DNA from: Bacteroidales bacterium
GTDB taxonomy: Bacteria; Bacteroidota; Bacteroidia; Bacteroidales; Prolixibacteraceae
Reading direction: 5' to 3'
DNA length: 64,000 bases
Assembly (NCBI GenBank): GCA_012719495.1
Contig: JAAYAG010000030.1
Span: forward strand, 1 to 64,000
Part shown: in pieces, positions 9,267 through 17,679 of the stretch
How the letters are laid out: every line of letters starts with the position of its first letter
How positions within the stretch are numbered: position 1 is the stretch's first letter
Translations under genes and position numbers: made by a program
Notes under the pieces: generated by a model
Told to the model about the DNA's origin: nothing
Seen by the model: the letters and a program-made list of their open reading frames with translations, nothing else
Database searches by the model: none

Positions 9267-10367
9267 ATGGCGTTAAAGTGTGGCATTGTAGGATTACCAA
9301 ACGTTGGTAAATCAACCCTTTTTAATTGTTTGTCGAGTGCAAAAGCACAGTCGGCCAATTTCCCGTTTTGTACCATCGAACCCAACGTGGGCGTAATTAC
9401 AGTTCCCGATGAGCGCTTGGTTAAACTGGCCGAAATTGATAATCCCAAGCGAATTGTCCCAACTACAGTTGAGATTGTCGACATTGCCGGTTTGGTAAAA
9501 GGGGCCAGCAAAGGCGAGGGGCTAGGCAATAAGTTTCTTGGAAACATTCGCGAAACCGATGCCATAATCCATGTGCTCCGTTGCTTCGATGACGACAATA
9601 TAACCCATGTTGATGGGTCGATAAACCCGCTTCGGGATAAAGAAACTATTGATTTTGAATTGATCATCAAAGATTTGGAAACCATCGATAACCGCATTAA
9701 CAAGGTGGCCAAACAAGCCAAAACCGGTGGCGACAAACAAGCACAAAAAGCACTGGCAATTCTCGAAAACTACAAAAGCGTGCTCGAAAGTGGTAAAGCA
9801 GCGCGGGTTGTTGAACTCGACCATGCCAATCGGGCGTTGGTGAACGATTTGTTCCTCCTTACCGATAAACCAGTGTTGTACGTTTGTAATGTCGACGATG
9901 CGTCGGTTGTTAACGGCAATAAGTATGTCGATATGGTGAGGCCAATCATAGAAGAAGAAAAAGCCGGGATATTGCTTATTTCTGCAGCAACGGAAGCAGA
10001 TATTGCCGATCTTGAATCGTACGAAGAAAAGCAGATGTTCCTCGAAGATTTGGGGCTCGACGAACCGGGGGTAAACAAACTTATCCATGCTGCTTACAAA
10101 ATATTGAATTTGCAAACCTACTTCACCACTGGCCCTGACGAGAGCCGTGCATGGACTTTCACGAAAGGCATTAAAGCCCCACAGGCTGCAGGGATTATCC
10201 ACTCCGATTTTGAACGAGGTTTTATTCGTGCCGAAGTAATAAAATACGATGATTATGTGCGACTTGGTTCAGAAGCAGCATGCCGTGATGCAGGTAAAAT
10301 TGGAATCGAAGGCAAAGACTATGTAGTTCAGGATGGTGACATTATGCACTTTAGGTTCAACGTGTAA
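9267..10367 (+). CDS. ychF: Redox-regulated ATPase/GTPase YchF
   Basis: 366 residues, the usual full length. The G1 loop is GLPNVGKSTLFN at residues 8-19, followed by FPFCTIEPNVG (switch I), DIAGLVKGASKGEGLGNKFL (G3/switch II) and a coiled-coil insert around residues 130-200. The NKxD motif is replaced by N-x-D/E-like VCNVDD, which explains YchF's preference for ATP in the family. The C-terminal TGS domain begins near LQTYFTTGPDESRAW and ends QDGDIMHFRFNV. It is a ribosome-associated ATPase of the Obg family linked to stress responses. A strong hairpin terminator follows within 20 bp. Confidence 0.97.
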   Translation: MALKCGIVGLPNVGKSTLFNCLSSAKAQSANFPFCTIEPNVGVITVPDERLVKLAEIDNPKRIVPTTVEIVDIAGLVKGASKGEGLGNKFLGNIRETDAIIHVLRCFDDDNITHVDGSINPLRDKETIDFELIIKDLETIDNRINKVAKQAKTGGDKQAQKALAILENYKSVLESGKAARVVELDHANRALVNDLFLLTDKPVLYVCNVDDASVVNGNKYVDMVRPIIEEEKAGILLISAATEADIADLESYEEKQMFLEDLGLDEPGVNKLIHAAYKILNLQTYFTTGPDESRAWTFTKGIKAPQAAGIIHSDFERGFIRAEVIKYDDYVRLGSEAACRDAGKIGIEGKDYVVQDGDIMHFRFNV

Positions 10368-10383
10368 TACTATTATCATTGAG

Positions 10384-10422
10384 ATATTTTACAGCCCGAA
10401 GTTGAAAAATTTCGGGCTTTTT
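10384..10422 (+). terminator. Rho-independent terminator of ychF (copy 1 of an exact 39-bp repeat)
   Basis: An 8-bp stem AGCCCGAA/TTCGGGCT with a 10-nt loop, followed by T5. The whole 39 bp recurs exactly at 14421-14459. Confidence 0.9.
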
Positions 10423-10533
10423 GATGAAAAGTAAACACTATTGTTTTCAGAAGCGGGAAAAGATTCCTGTAAATCAAAATATTTTTTTTACTTTTATTGC
10501 TAATTGAATTATGTCTTTAATTAAATCCGCCAT

Positions 10534-12384
10534 ATGAGAAAAATGACCCTGATTTTTATATTTGCGATTTGCCTTTTTGTTCCTTTTATTGGGTTTTGTG
10601 ATGATGCTGTTGTGCTAAAATACACAACAAAGATTGATGTATCATCCGAAAAATGTATTCAAACGGAAAATGTTATCATTCAGGTTAACAATGCAAAAGG
10701 AGATAAGTACGTTGACTTTGTGATTGATTATTCCTCAAACGCCAAATTAAAAAACCTGACGGGTGAATTAAGGGACATACATTCTACTGTCATAAGAAAG
10801 CTAAAGAAAAGCGATATTAAAACCACCTCGAAATTTGATCATTTTTTATTTTATAACGACAACTTAGCCAAGCGTTTCTCATTAAAACACAATGTATATC
10901 CATACATTGTTGAGGTAGAATTTGAACATGTGATATCTCCATATATTTATGTTGCAAAATGGTTCCCTGTATGGAATACCGAAATCAACACTCAAAAAGC
11001 TGTTCTTTCTGTTACCGTTCCTGAAGATTATAAGTTAAAAATTAATCAGGTTGCTGTTGATTCGCCGTCGAAGCAGGTTGCAGAAAAAGGAGTAACATAT
11101 ATATGGTCAAGTAGTTATACTTCTTCTAATTCAGAAGATATTTTTGCTCCTCCGTTGGTTGACATTTTGCCTTTGGTATCTGTAGTTCCGCAAAATTTCT
11201 ACTATATCAAGCCGGGAAGTTTTGACTCGTGGAAAGCGATGGGGGAGTGGAATCTCGAGTTAGACAAAGGGTTGGATGAATTGCCTAGCGAAGAAAAGAT
11301 GACTATCGACCATCTCACAGATGGGATTGAAGATTCTCGGCAAATTGTAAGGGAACTCTATCATTATCTGCAAGATAATACTCGTTATGTTGCTGTAAAT
11401 ATCGATTTGGGAGGACTTGAGCCATATCCGGCATCTTACGTTTGTGAAAATCGTTTTGGCGATTGTAAAGCGTTAACAAATTACATGAAAGCCATGTTGA
11501 GCTATAAAGGTATTCCTTCGTATAAGGTTTTTGTTCGTGCCGGCGAAACTCCAGAAAAAATTCACACCGATTTTCCATCTCATCAGGCTAACCATGTTAT
11601 ATTGGCTGTGCCCCTTGCTAACGATACAATTTGGCTGGAATGTACAGCCAGTTATTTGCCATTTAATTATTTGGGAACATTTACACAAAATAGGCCAGTG
11701 TTTTTAGTTGAGCCAAATCGTAGCCGGATAATTTATTCTCCTGCTTTAACCGAGGAAGAAGTCACTTCGGTTCTTAGCTATAGGTTTACCACAAATGAAA
11801 ATGATCCAAAAGTCAGGTTGTCAGCATTGTTTAAGTTAAGAGGAGAAGCTTTTGAATACTTCAAAGGACAATCAGGAAGCTGGACAGAGAAAGAAAAACA
11901 TAATGCTTTCAATGAATTAATCCCGTTTAAAAATTACAAAGTCGACGAGTATGAGGTTATGCCTGTTCACCGAGACTCAAGTTTCTTTATTTTAGAGACA
12001 ACAGGAACATGCAATTCACCATATCAAACAGTGGGAGAATTTGTTAAGGTTGATCTTCCTTCAATGAACCTACCCGTTTTCGAGAAGGTTAAAGACCGGG
12101 AATTGCCTTTAGATTTTTATGTCCCATTGGCACAGATAGATACGCTTTTTTTTGACGTTCCTTATGATGTTTTGGAATTAAAAACACCGGACAATCAAGC
12201 TTTTGAAGATGAGTTTGGCAATTTTGAAATGAAGATTGTCCAGACCAGCGGGCAACTATGTATTGTCAGAAAATACAATATTTACAGGCAAAAAATATCG
12301 TTAGAAAAGTATAGTAATTTTTATGATTTCATTACTGAAATGAAATCGAGTGGGAGTAGTATTATTTTTAAGCCGTTGAAATAG
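10534..12384 (+). CDS. DUF3857 and transglutaminase-like domain protein, catalytic residues present
   Basis: 616 residues with an N-terminal signal segment (IFIFAICLFVPFIGFC). The first half is the DUF3857 beta domain; the middle is a transglutaminase-like core with Cys311 in GDCKA and His354 in ANHVIL, followed by the WLECT strand (Glu369 near the usual Asp). The C-terminal third is another beta-rich region. It should be periplasmic or surface exposed. The family is abundant in Bacteroidota; substrates are unknown, and peptide or protein amide chemistry is only an inference from the Cys-His pair. It is followed 81 bp later by a second DUF3857 gene that lacks these residues. Codon use is more AT-rich than flanking housekeeping genes. 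Confidence 0.85.
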   Translation: MRKMTLIFIFAICLFVPFIGFCDDAVVLKYTTKIDVSSEKCIQTENVIIQVNNAKGDKYVDFVIDYSSNAKLKNLTGELRDIHSTVIRKLKKSDIKTTSKFDHFLFYNDNLAKRFSLKHNVYPYIVEVEFEHVISPYIYVAKWFPVWNTEINTQKAVLSVTVPEDYKLKINQVAVDSPSKQVAEKGVTYIWSSSYTSSNSEDIFAPPLVDILPLVSVVPQNFYYIKPGSFDSWKAMGEWNLELDKGLDELPSEEKMTIDHLTDGIEDSRQIVRELYHYLQDNTRYVAVNIDLGGLEPYPASYVCENRFGDCKALTNYMKAMLSYKGIPSYKVFVRAGETPEKIHTDFPSHQANHVILAVPLANDTIWLECTASYLPFNYLGTFTQNRPVFLVEPNRSRIIYSPALTEEEVTSVLSYRFTTNENDPKVRLSALFKLRGEAFEYFKGQSGSWTEKEKHNAFNELIPFKNYKVDEYEVMPVHRDSSFFILETTGTCNSPYQTVGEFVKVDLPSMNLPVFEKVKDRELPLDFYVPLAQIDTLFFDVPYDVLELKTPDNQAFEDEFGNFEMKIVQTSGQLCIVRKYNIYRQKISLEKYSNFYDFITEMKSSGSSIIFKPLK

Positions 12385-12465
12385 AATCAATACGTAAGTC
12401 GATGTTTTTTTGCACTATTAAAAATTGTAGTCAATAATTATCAGCAAATTAATAGAAATGACCAC

Positions 12466-14409
12466 ATGAAGCCAATTAGATTCTTATTAATGAGCCTTTT
12501 GTTGTGCTCGCTACAACTTGCCGGACAAACTACAGAAAGTAAAGTTCGGGAATTACTTGATCTGCAATCTTATGAGAATGATAAAGAGGCAGGGGCCTTA
12601 ATAGTTTATGATTATGGTGTATCTGACTTTTTTCAAGGAGAGAGTGGTTTTTATACAAAGTTTACCCGTAAGTTTAGGGTGAAATTTTTCAATGATTCTA
12701 ATCTTGATTATAGTGAAATATCCATTCCTGTTTATTTTGGCGAACGCAAAGTAGAAGAAATTGAAGACTTTAAAGCGGTGGTATATAATTTGAAGAATGG
12801 TGTTATTGAACAAGTTAGAACCGATAAAAATGAGCTTTTGAAAGAAAAGCATCTCAAAAATTGGTATAACTATAAAGTTGCAGTTGCAGGAGTTAAAGCA
12901 GGTTCGGTAATGGATGTTGAATACACCGTCGTTTCACCATTTATTTATCAACTGAATGACTGGCAGTTTCAATATACAATTCCTGTTTTGTACAGCGAAT
13001 ACCTTGTATATATGATTCCTTTCTACTTGTATAGTTATATTATCAAAGGAACCAGTCAGCTCGATGAGTTATCCTCGGAACTGCAGCGCGATAAATATCC
13101 TATTCTTAATCTTGAATACCAGAAAACACGGTATAAATTTGTGAAGAAAAATATTCCGGCATTTTATGGCGATGAGTTTATTACTTCTCCAAATGATTAT
13201 TTGATTTCTCTCGATTTTCAATTGGCTGAAATTAATCACCTTGAGGGATATAATGAAAAAATAACTACAACTTGGCCTAAATTTACTGAAGAGTTAATTA
13301 AAGAAACCAGTGATTTTGGAGGGTATATTAGGGGAAGTAAAAAATTGGCAAAAGAAACGTTGAAAGAAAACCAGTTTGTTTATTCGACTAAATTAGATTA
13401 TTTAGAAAAACTTGTTGATTATGTGAAGGCTAATTACGATTGGAACCAATACTCTAGTTGTTTGGCCGACGTTAAACCCGGTGAATTCGCACGTACAAAA
13501 AAAGGAAATGTTACCGCTATAAATTTATTCCTTGTAACTCTTTTGCGTGAGGCCGGATTTACCGCAGAGCCTGTAATTCTCAGCACCCGAAATAATGGTA
13601 AGATTTACACAAAATACCCTTTCGCTCATTATTTCAACTACACAATTGCAGTAGTAAATGTTGACGGCACTAATTATTTGATCGATGCTTCGGAAAAACA
13701 TTCATATTTCGATCAAATTCCTCAGAGGGCAATTAATGAAATTGGTCTTGTTGTTGCTAAAGGTGAAGAAAATTGGGTCAATCTTACATCAAACAATTTT
13801 TCTACCGATTTAAACACTTTTTATTATAAACTGAACAACGAAACTGATTCTTTTTCTTGTACCTACAATTGCAAAGAAGCAGGATATTTTGCTTTGAATT
13901 CAAAGAATGAATATAAGGACGATCCTGAGAAGTTTATTAAAGATAATATCACCCCATTGTTTGATGAAGTCTATAATTCTAACGTTATGGTTAACGATAC
14001 CCTTCGGTTTTTTCGTTATACAGCAGCAGGCTCGGTAATTCCCACAAGAATTGATAAATATATATCGATCAAGCCGTTCCTAAATACTGTTTATGCCAGT
14101 AGCCCTTTTAAGATGAAAGAAAGAGCATATCCTGTTGATTTTATTTATGCCAGAAAGAGAATGTTTTCTGCACAAATACTATTGCCCGAGGGTGCAACCT
14201 TGGTAAAACTACCAGAGAATTTTGAGATGGAAAATGAATTTTTCGGGCTTAAATATAATGCGGCATTAAGGGGCAATGCAGTGGTTGTCGAGGCTGAATA
14301 CAGCTTGAAGAAGCCTGTTTATGCCCCATCGCTTTATCCAGGTCTCCGTAATTTTTTCGATAATATGATTAAGTATTTTAATCAAAGTGTTGAATTTGAG
14401 TTGAAATAA
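12466..14409 (+). CDS. DUF3857/transglutaminase-like protein, probable pseudoenzyme
   Basis: 647 residues, signal peptide MKPIRFLLMSLLLCSLQLAGQ. Same layout as the preceding protein: DUF3857 domain about residues 40-250, transglutaminase-like core about 290-410, then a beta domain. In the core the position of the catalytic Cys is Val349 (KKGNVTAINLFL) and that of the His is Tyr392 (HYFNYTIAVV); only an Asp (Asp407, LIDAS) remains. It is therefore unlikely to be a cysteine transglutaminase or protease and may bind a partner or ligand instead. It probably forms a transcription unit with the upstream paralogue, ending at a terminator identical in sequence to that before the pair. Confidence 0.85.
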   Translation: MKPIRFLLMSLLLCSLQLAGQTTESKVRELLDLQSYENDKEAGALIVYDYGVSDFFQGESGFYTKFTRKFRVKFFNDSNLDYSEISIPVYFGERKVEEIEDFKAVVYNLKNGVIEQVRTDKNELLKEKHLKNWYNYKVAVAGVKAGSVMDVEYTVVSPFIYQLNDWQFQYTIPVLYSEYLVYMIPFYLYSYIIKGTSQLDELSSELQRDKYPILNLEYQKTRYKFVKKNIPAFYGDEFITSPNDYLISLDFQLAEINHLEGYNEKITTTWPKFTEELIKETSDFGGYIRGSKKLAKETLKENQFVYSTKLDYLEKLVDYVKANYDWNQYSSCLADVKPGEFARTKKGNVTAINLFLVTLLREAGFTAEPVILSTRNNGKIYTKYPFAHYFNYTIAVVNVDGTNYLIDASEKHSYFDQIPQRAINEIGLVVAKGEENWVNLTSNNFSTDLNTFYYKLNNETDSFSCTYNCKEAGYFALNSKNEYKDDPEKFIKDNITPLFDEVYNSNVMVNDTLRFFRYTAAGSVIPTRIDKYISIKPFLNTVYASSPFKMKERAYPVDFIYARKRMFSAQILLPEGATLVKLPENFEMENEFFGLKYNAALRGNAVVVEAEYSLKKPVYAPSLYPGLRNFFDNMIKYFNQSVEFELK

Positions 14410-14420
14410 AAAAGTTGTAA

Positions 14421-14463
14421 ATATTTTACAGCCCGAAGTTGAAAAATTTCGGGCTTTTTTTTT
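14421..14463 (+). terminator. Rho-independent terminator after the DUF3857 pair (copy 2 of the 39-bp repeat)
   Basis: Stem AGCCCGAA/TTCGGGCT and a T9 tail. Bases 14421-14459 are identical to 10384-10422. Confidence 0.9.
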
Positions 14464-14572
14464 CTCTCAGGCAACCCTTGACCTTACTGATTGTCATTAC
14501 TGTCAGATTTCACTATTGTGGCAAATGCCCCTATAACTGAAAAAATCAATGACTTAAAAATGAAGTAAACGT

Positions 14573-15409
14573 ATGAACAAAAAAATCTTTTTCGCGGTAG
14601 GGCTATTATTGATGGCTCACGCTGCATTCCCTCAAAAAGTTGAAAGCTCTATTCCCCGGCATAATTATTTGGGAGTTGGTTTTGGAATGGGAAAAATATC
14701 GGTTTTCGATCAAATTAACATGGGTGTACCGTACTCGGGTTTGAATTTTGGAACCGATTTTGATGCAACTTTCACATTCAAAAAGAGCTACCTTCAAATT
14801 AGTAATGTTTTATTATCGGGCAATCTTACGCCTTATAAATCGGAATCGGTTAAAAAGAACAGCATTTCGAACTATAGTGAGAATTTTTCAATTGCACATT
14901 ATTGGAAAGTCTATTCTATTCAACCTTCTGATATTTACTTTTTTGCAGGTCCAATGTTATCGGCTAAGGGCGATGTGCGTATCAACAATGGCGAAGTGGG
15001 GAATTCGGCCCTGGGATACAATTTAGCAGGGTCGGTTGGTTTGGCCCTTAAGTCGGCCTGGTATTTCAATGTTTTGCCTGCTGGCGAAGACCAGATGAAA
15101 GATTTCCGCCTCGAAGGCTCATTGTCGATGCCGTTGTTGGCTAAGGTTTTTACCCCAACTTACATAGGAATTACCGAAAAAGCTGTGACTGAAAGTGCAG
15201 GAATCATTGATCTTTCATCTAACTATTCAGGTTACCCAACCAATTACTTCAACCTAAAAGTTGGGCTTTCACTAACCTATTTCTTGCCCAATAAGAATGC
15301 AGTAATGTTATCCTATTCACGCGACTACTTAAAAGCTAAGCCGGTACATCATCCGGTAAATTCGGTAAATCAATTTCTTAGCATTAAACTATTATTTAAC
15401 TTAAAATAG
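14573..15409 (+). CDS. Outer-membrane beta-barrel-like protein of unknown function
   Basis: 278 residues with a signal peptide (MNKKIFFAVGLLLMAHAAFPQ). The mature protein shows alternating hydrophobic/polar strands (YLGVGFGMGKISVF, DIYFFAGPMLS, YNLAGSVGLALKSAWYF, FNLKVGLSLTYFLP) and ends in an aromatic/hydrophobic strand, LSIKLLFNLK, like outer-membrane barrels. I do not recognise a named family. It lies 7 bp before the S41 lipoprotein gene and is almost certainly co-transcribed with it, which suggests a joint envelope role. Confidence 0.65.
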   Translation: MNKKIFFAVGLLLMAHAAFPQKVESSIPRHNYLGVGFGMGKISVFDQINMGVPYSGLNFGTDFDATFTFKKSYLQISNVLLSGNLTPYKSESVKKNSISNYSENFSIAHYWKVYSIQPSDIYFFAGPMLSAKGDVRINNGEVGNSALGYNLAGSVGLALKSAWYFNVLPAGEDQMKDFRLEGSLSMPLLAKVFTPTYIGITEKAVTESAGIIDLSSNYSGYPTNYFNLKVGLSLTYFLPNKNAVMLSYSRDYLKAKPVHHPVNSVNQFLSIKLLFNLK

Positions 15410-15416
15410 CAAAGCA

Positions 15417-16436
15417 ATGAAAAACAATATATTAACAATTCTATTTGTTTCTGCTTTTTCCCTTCTTTTAACTTCTTGTGAGAAGTCGATACTTGAACGC
15501 CCAGAGGCTGACAAGAAAGCTGTATTTGAAGCTTTTTGGAATGGCATTGATCAGAAATACTCTTATTTCGACCTGAAAAATATTGATTGGCAAGGAGTTC
15601 ATGATCATTATTCACCGCTGATCTCTAATTCGATGAGTGATGATGCTTTCTTTGATACCCTTTCGGTATTGGTTGATATTCTGCAAGATGGCCACTCGGG
15701 GCTGTATTCACCTTTCAATGATCATAAAAACCCGGGATTCTTCTTGCGCGGCCCCGAAAATTTCGACGAACGCTTGCTTGTTGATAGTTATGCACACGGA
15801 TGGGGTAATGTTACTGGGACTATTAACCATTCTCCCTTGCGCGAAGGTCAGGTTGCCTATGTATATTATAGCACTTTTACCGGTGATATTTCAGAAGCCG
15901 ATCTCGATTATATCATTGACAAATATAAAGATACAAAAGGGATGATAATTGATGTACGGAATAATACCGGGGGGTCAGCATCAAATATTTTTATGCTGGT
16001 GAGGCGCTTCATTCAAACCGAAACAGATCTTTTCAATTCGCGTATGAAAAGTGGCTCGGGGCATGACGAATTTACAGGATTGACCAAAACCACAATAAAG
16101 CCAGCCGAAAAGACATACAAAGGTAAAGTGTGTGTATTGACGAACAGAAAAGTGTATAGTGCAGCTTCAATTTTCACCCTGTCGATGCGCGAAGTGCCCG
16201 GGGTTACCATAGTTGGCGATACAACGGGTGGAGGCTTAGGCTTGCCTATTGGTTTTGAATTGCCTAATGAATGGCAGGTGCATTGTGCTGGAAGTCAGAC
16301 ATTAAGTCTTGCGGGTGAAAACTTTGAATTGGGTGTTCCCTGCGATGTTGATGTTGATATGTCGGAAGAAGACCGTAAAAAGGGAATCGATTCGATACTT
16401 GAGAAAGCTATTGAAATAATTCTTGGCGACAAGTAG
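15417..16436 (+). CDS. S41 family (C-terminal processing/tricorn type) peptidase lipoprotein
   Basis: 339 residues. A type II signal sequence ends in the lipobox LLTSC, so it is a lipoprotein. An N-terminal helical part (AFWNGIDQKYSYF) precedes the S41 core: LVDILQDGHSGLYSP, IIDVRNNTGGSASN and CVLTNRKVYSAASIFTLSMR, where the second Ser of SAAS is the expected nucleophile, then GDTTGGGLGLP. No clear PDZ domain is present, which makes the protein shorter than classical CtpA proteases. It is coupled to the upstream barrel-like protein gene (7-bp gap) and ends at a terminator. Confidence 0.88.
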   Translation: MKNNILTILFVSAFSLLLTSCEKSILERPEADKKAVFEAFWNGIDQKYSYFDLKNIDWQGVHDHYSPLISNSMSDDAFFDTLSVLVDILQDGHSGLYSPFNDHKNPGFFLRGPENFDERLLVDSYAHGWGNVTGTINHSPLREGQVAYVYYSTFTGDISEADLDYIIDKYKDTKGMIIDVRNNTGGSASNIFMLVRRFIQTETDLFNSRMKSGSGHDEFTGLTKTTIKPAEKTYKGKVCVLTNRKVYSAASIFTLSMREVPGVTIVGDTTGGGLGLPIGFELPNEWQVHCAGSQTLSLAGENFELGVPCDVDVDMSEEDRKKGIDSILEKAIEIILGDK

Positions 16437-16460
16437 TTGCTTGTGTAGTTTTGTTCAGAG

Positions 16461-16489
16461 AGCCTGGTTTTTGCCGGGCTTTCGTTTTT
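16461..16489 (+). terminator. Rho-independent terminator after the S41 peptidase gene
   Basis: Stem AGCCTGG/CCGGGCT (one G-T pair) followed by a T-rich run TTTCGTTTTT. Confidence 0.8.
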
Positions 16490-16622
16490 CTGTTCGTTGG
16501 TAAATCATTGCATGCAATGTTGTTAGAATGATTTACTTTTTCGTGACAAAACAATCTCCGAGCTGAAATTCTATCTTGGTTATTTTTCTTGTACCTTCAT
16601 TCCCGATTAAAACAAACGAACC

Positions 16623-17534
16623 ATGAAATTTGGAAAAACTGAAAATACGGAATCGATCGATTTTCGACTGCCAGCCGACAATCCTCGGACGGCTGAGATA
16701 CTGAAACAAAATGACCGGAATAAACCGCTTGCCGTTTATGTGGGGTGCGCCAAATGGAATAAACAGGACCTGAAGAACTTCTATCCACGAGGTACGAAGG
16801 ACGAGTTGTCATACTATTCGCGGCAGTTTAACTCCATTGAACTGAATGCCACTTTTTAAAACATGCCCAAACCGCAACAGGTAATCACCTGGCGGGATAA
16901 AACTCCTGACGGGTTCCGCTTCTTTCCTAAAATAAATCAGATGATCAGCCACATGCGCCGGTTGAACAACGCAGAAATGCTAACCGAAGAGTATTGTGAC
17001 AGCATCATCCAATTTGAGGAGAAACTGGGAATGGTTTTCCTTCAGTTGCACGACAACTTTGGACCAAAGAACTTCGACCTGCTGGCCAATTATGTTGAAA
17101 AATTCCCGAAAGCAATACCTCTTGCCGTAGAGTTGCGTAATACCGAATGGTTTAACAACGAATCGGTTTCTTCCAAAGCATACCAACTATTCGAAAAAGA
17201 GGGCGTCACCAACATTCTGGTTGATACAGCAGGGCGCCGCGACTTGCTGCACATGCGGTTAACCACGCCCAACGCCTTTATCCGGTATGTTGGCGCCAAC
17301 AACTCCGAAAGCGACCGCGAACGGCTTGATTTCTGGATCGAGCGACTGAAAATATGGATAGATTGGGGATTACGGGATATCTACTTCTTTGTCCACCAGA
17401 ACATCGAAATGGAATCGCCCTTTTTATCGGCCTATTTTATCGAAAAGCTGAACCGTGAATTCGGGTTAGATTTGCAAATACCGAAGCTCATCACACCGGA
17501 GACTCAAAACGGAGAACTCTTTACAAGTTCATAA
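16623..17534 (+). pseudogene. DUF72 family protein interrupted by a single in-frame TAA stop
   Basis: Two segments in the same frame, 16623-16856 and 16860-17534, are separated only by TAA at 16857-16859. Read through, they give a 303-residue DUF72 protein: AVYVGCAKWN, YYSRQFNSIELNATF, then the stop, then NMPKPQQVITWRDKTPDGFR, FFPKINQMISHMRRL, AVELRNTEWF and the C-terminal IYFFVHQN. Family members normally read NATFYxMP at this place, so TAA most simply replaces TAC/TAT (Tyr79). The rest of the frame is undamaged, so the mutation is recent, a sequencing error, or the stop is suppressed. DUF72 has a TIM-barrel-like fold with no assigned activity. Confidence 0.85.
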
Positions 17535-17668
17535 GCAATATTTGCACTTACCAGCCTCATCATGCTCTCTTCAGCGGTGCCAAAACTCAACAGGTTGATA
17601 CTGCCGTACCAAACAATCTTTTGATCGATGATGTTGCTTCTTATTTCACATCCAATATAGCCTGTCAT
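17504..17668 (-). pseudogene. C-terminal remnant of a phospholipase D-like domain of a helicase/nuclease protein
   Basis: A 54-codon frame from ATG 17668 to TGA 17504 contains IIDQKIVWYGSINLLSFG followed by TAEESMMRLVSANIAYEL. This matches the second half of the PLD (HxKxxxxD) domain found at the C-terminus of some superfamily helicase-nuclease proteins, where the pattern is H-x-K-x4-D followed by WYGS-NLL and an MRL helix. Here the His and Lys positions read Glu and Arg (EIRSNIID), so the HKD motif is lost. No upstream part of the protein is present. The 3' end overlaps the DUF72 gene by 31 bp in antisense. I read it as a decayed gene fragment. Confidence 0.6.
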
Positions 17669-17679
17669 CCAAATTCATT

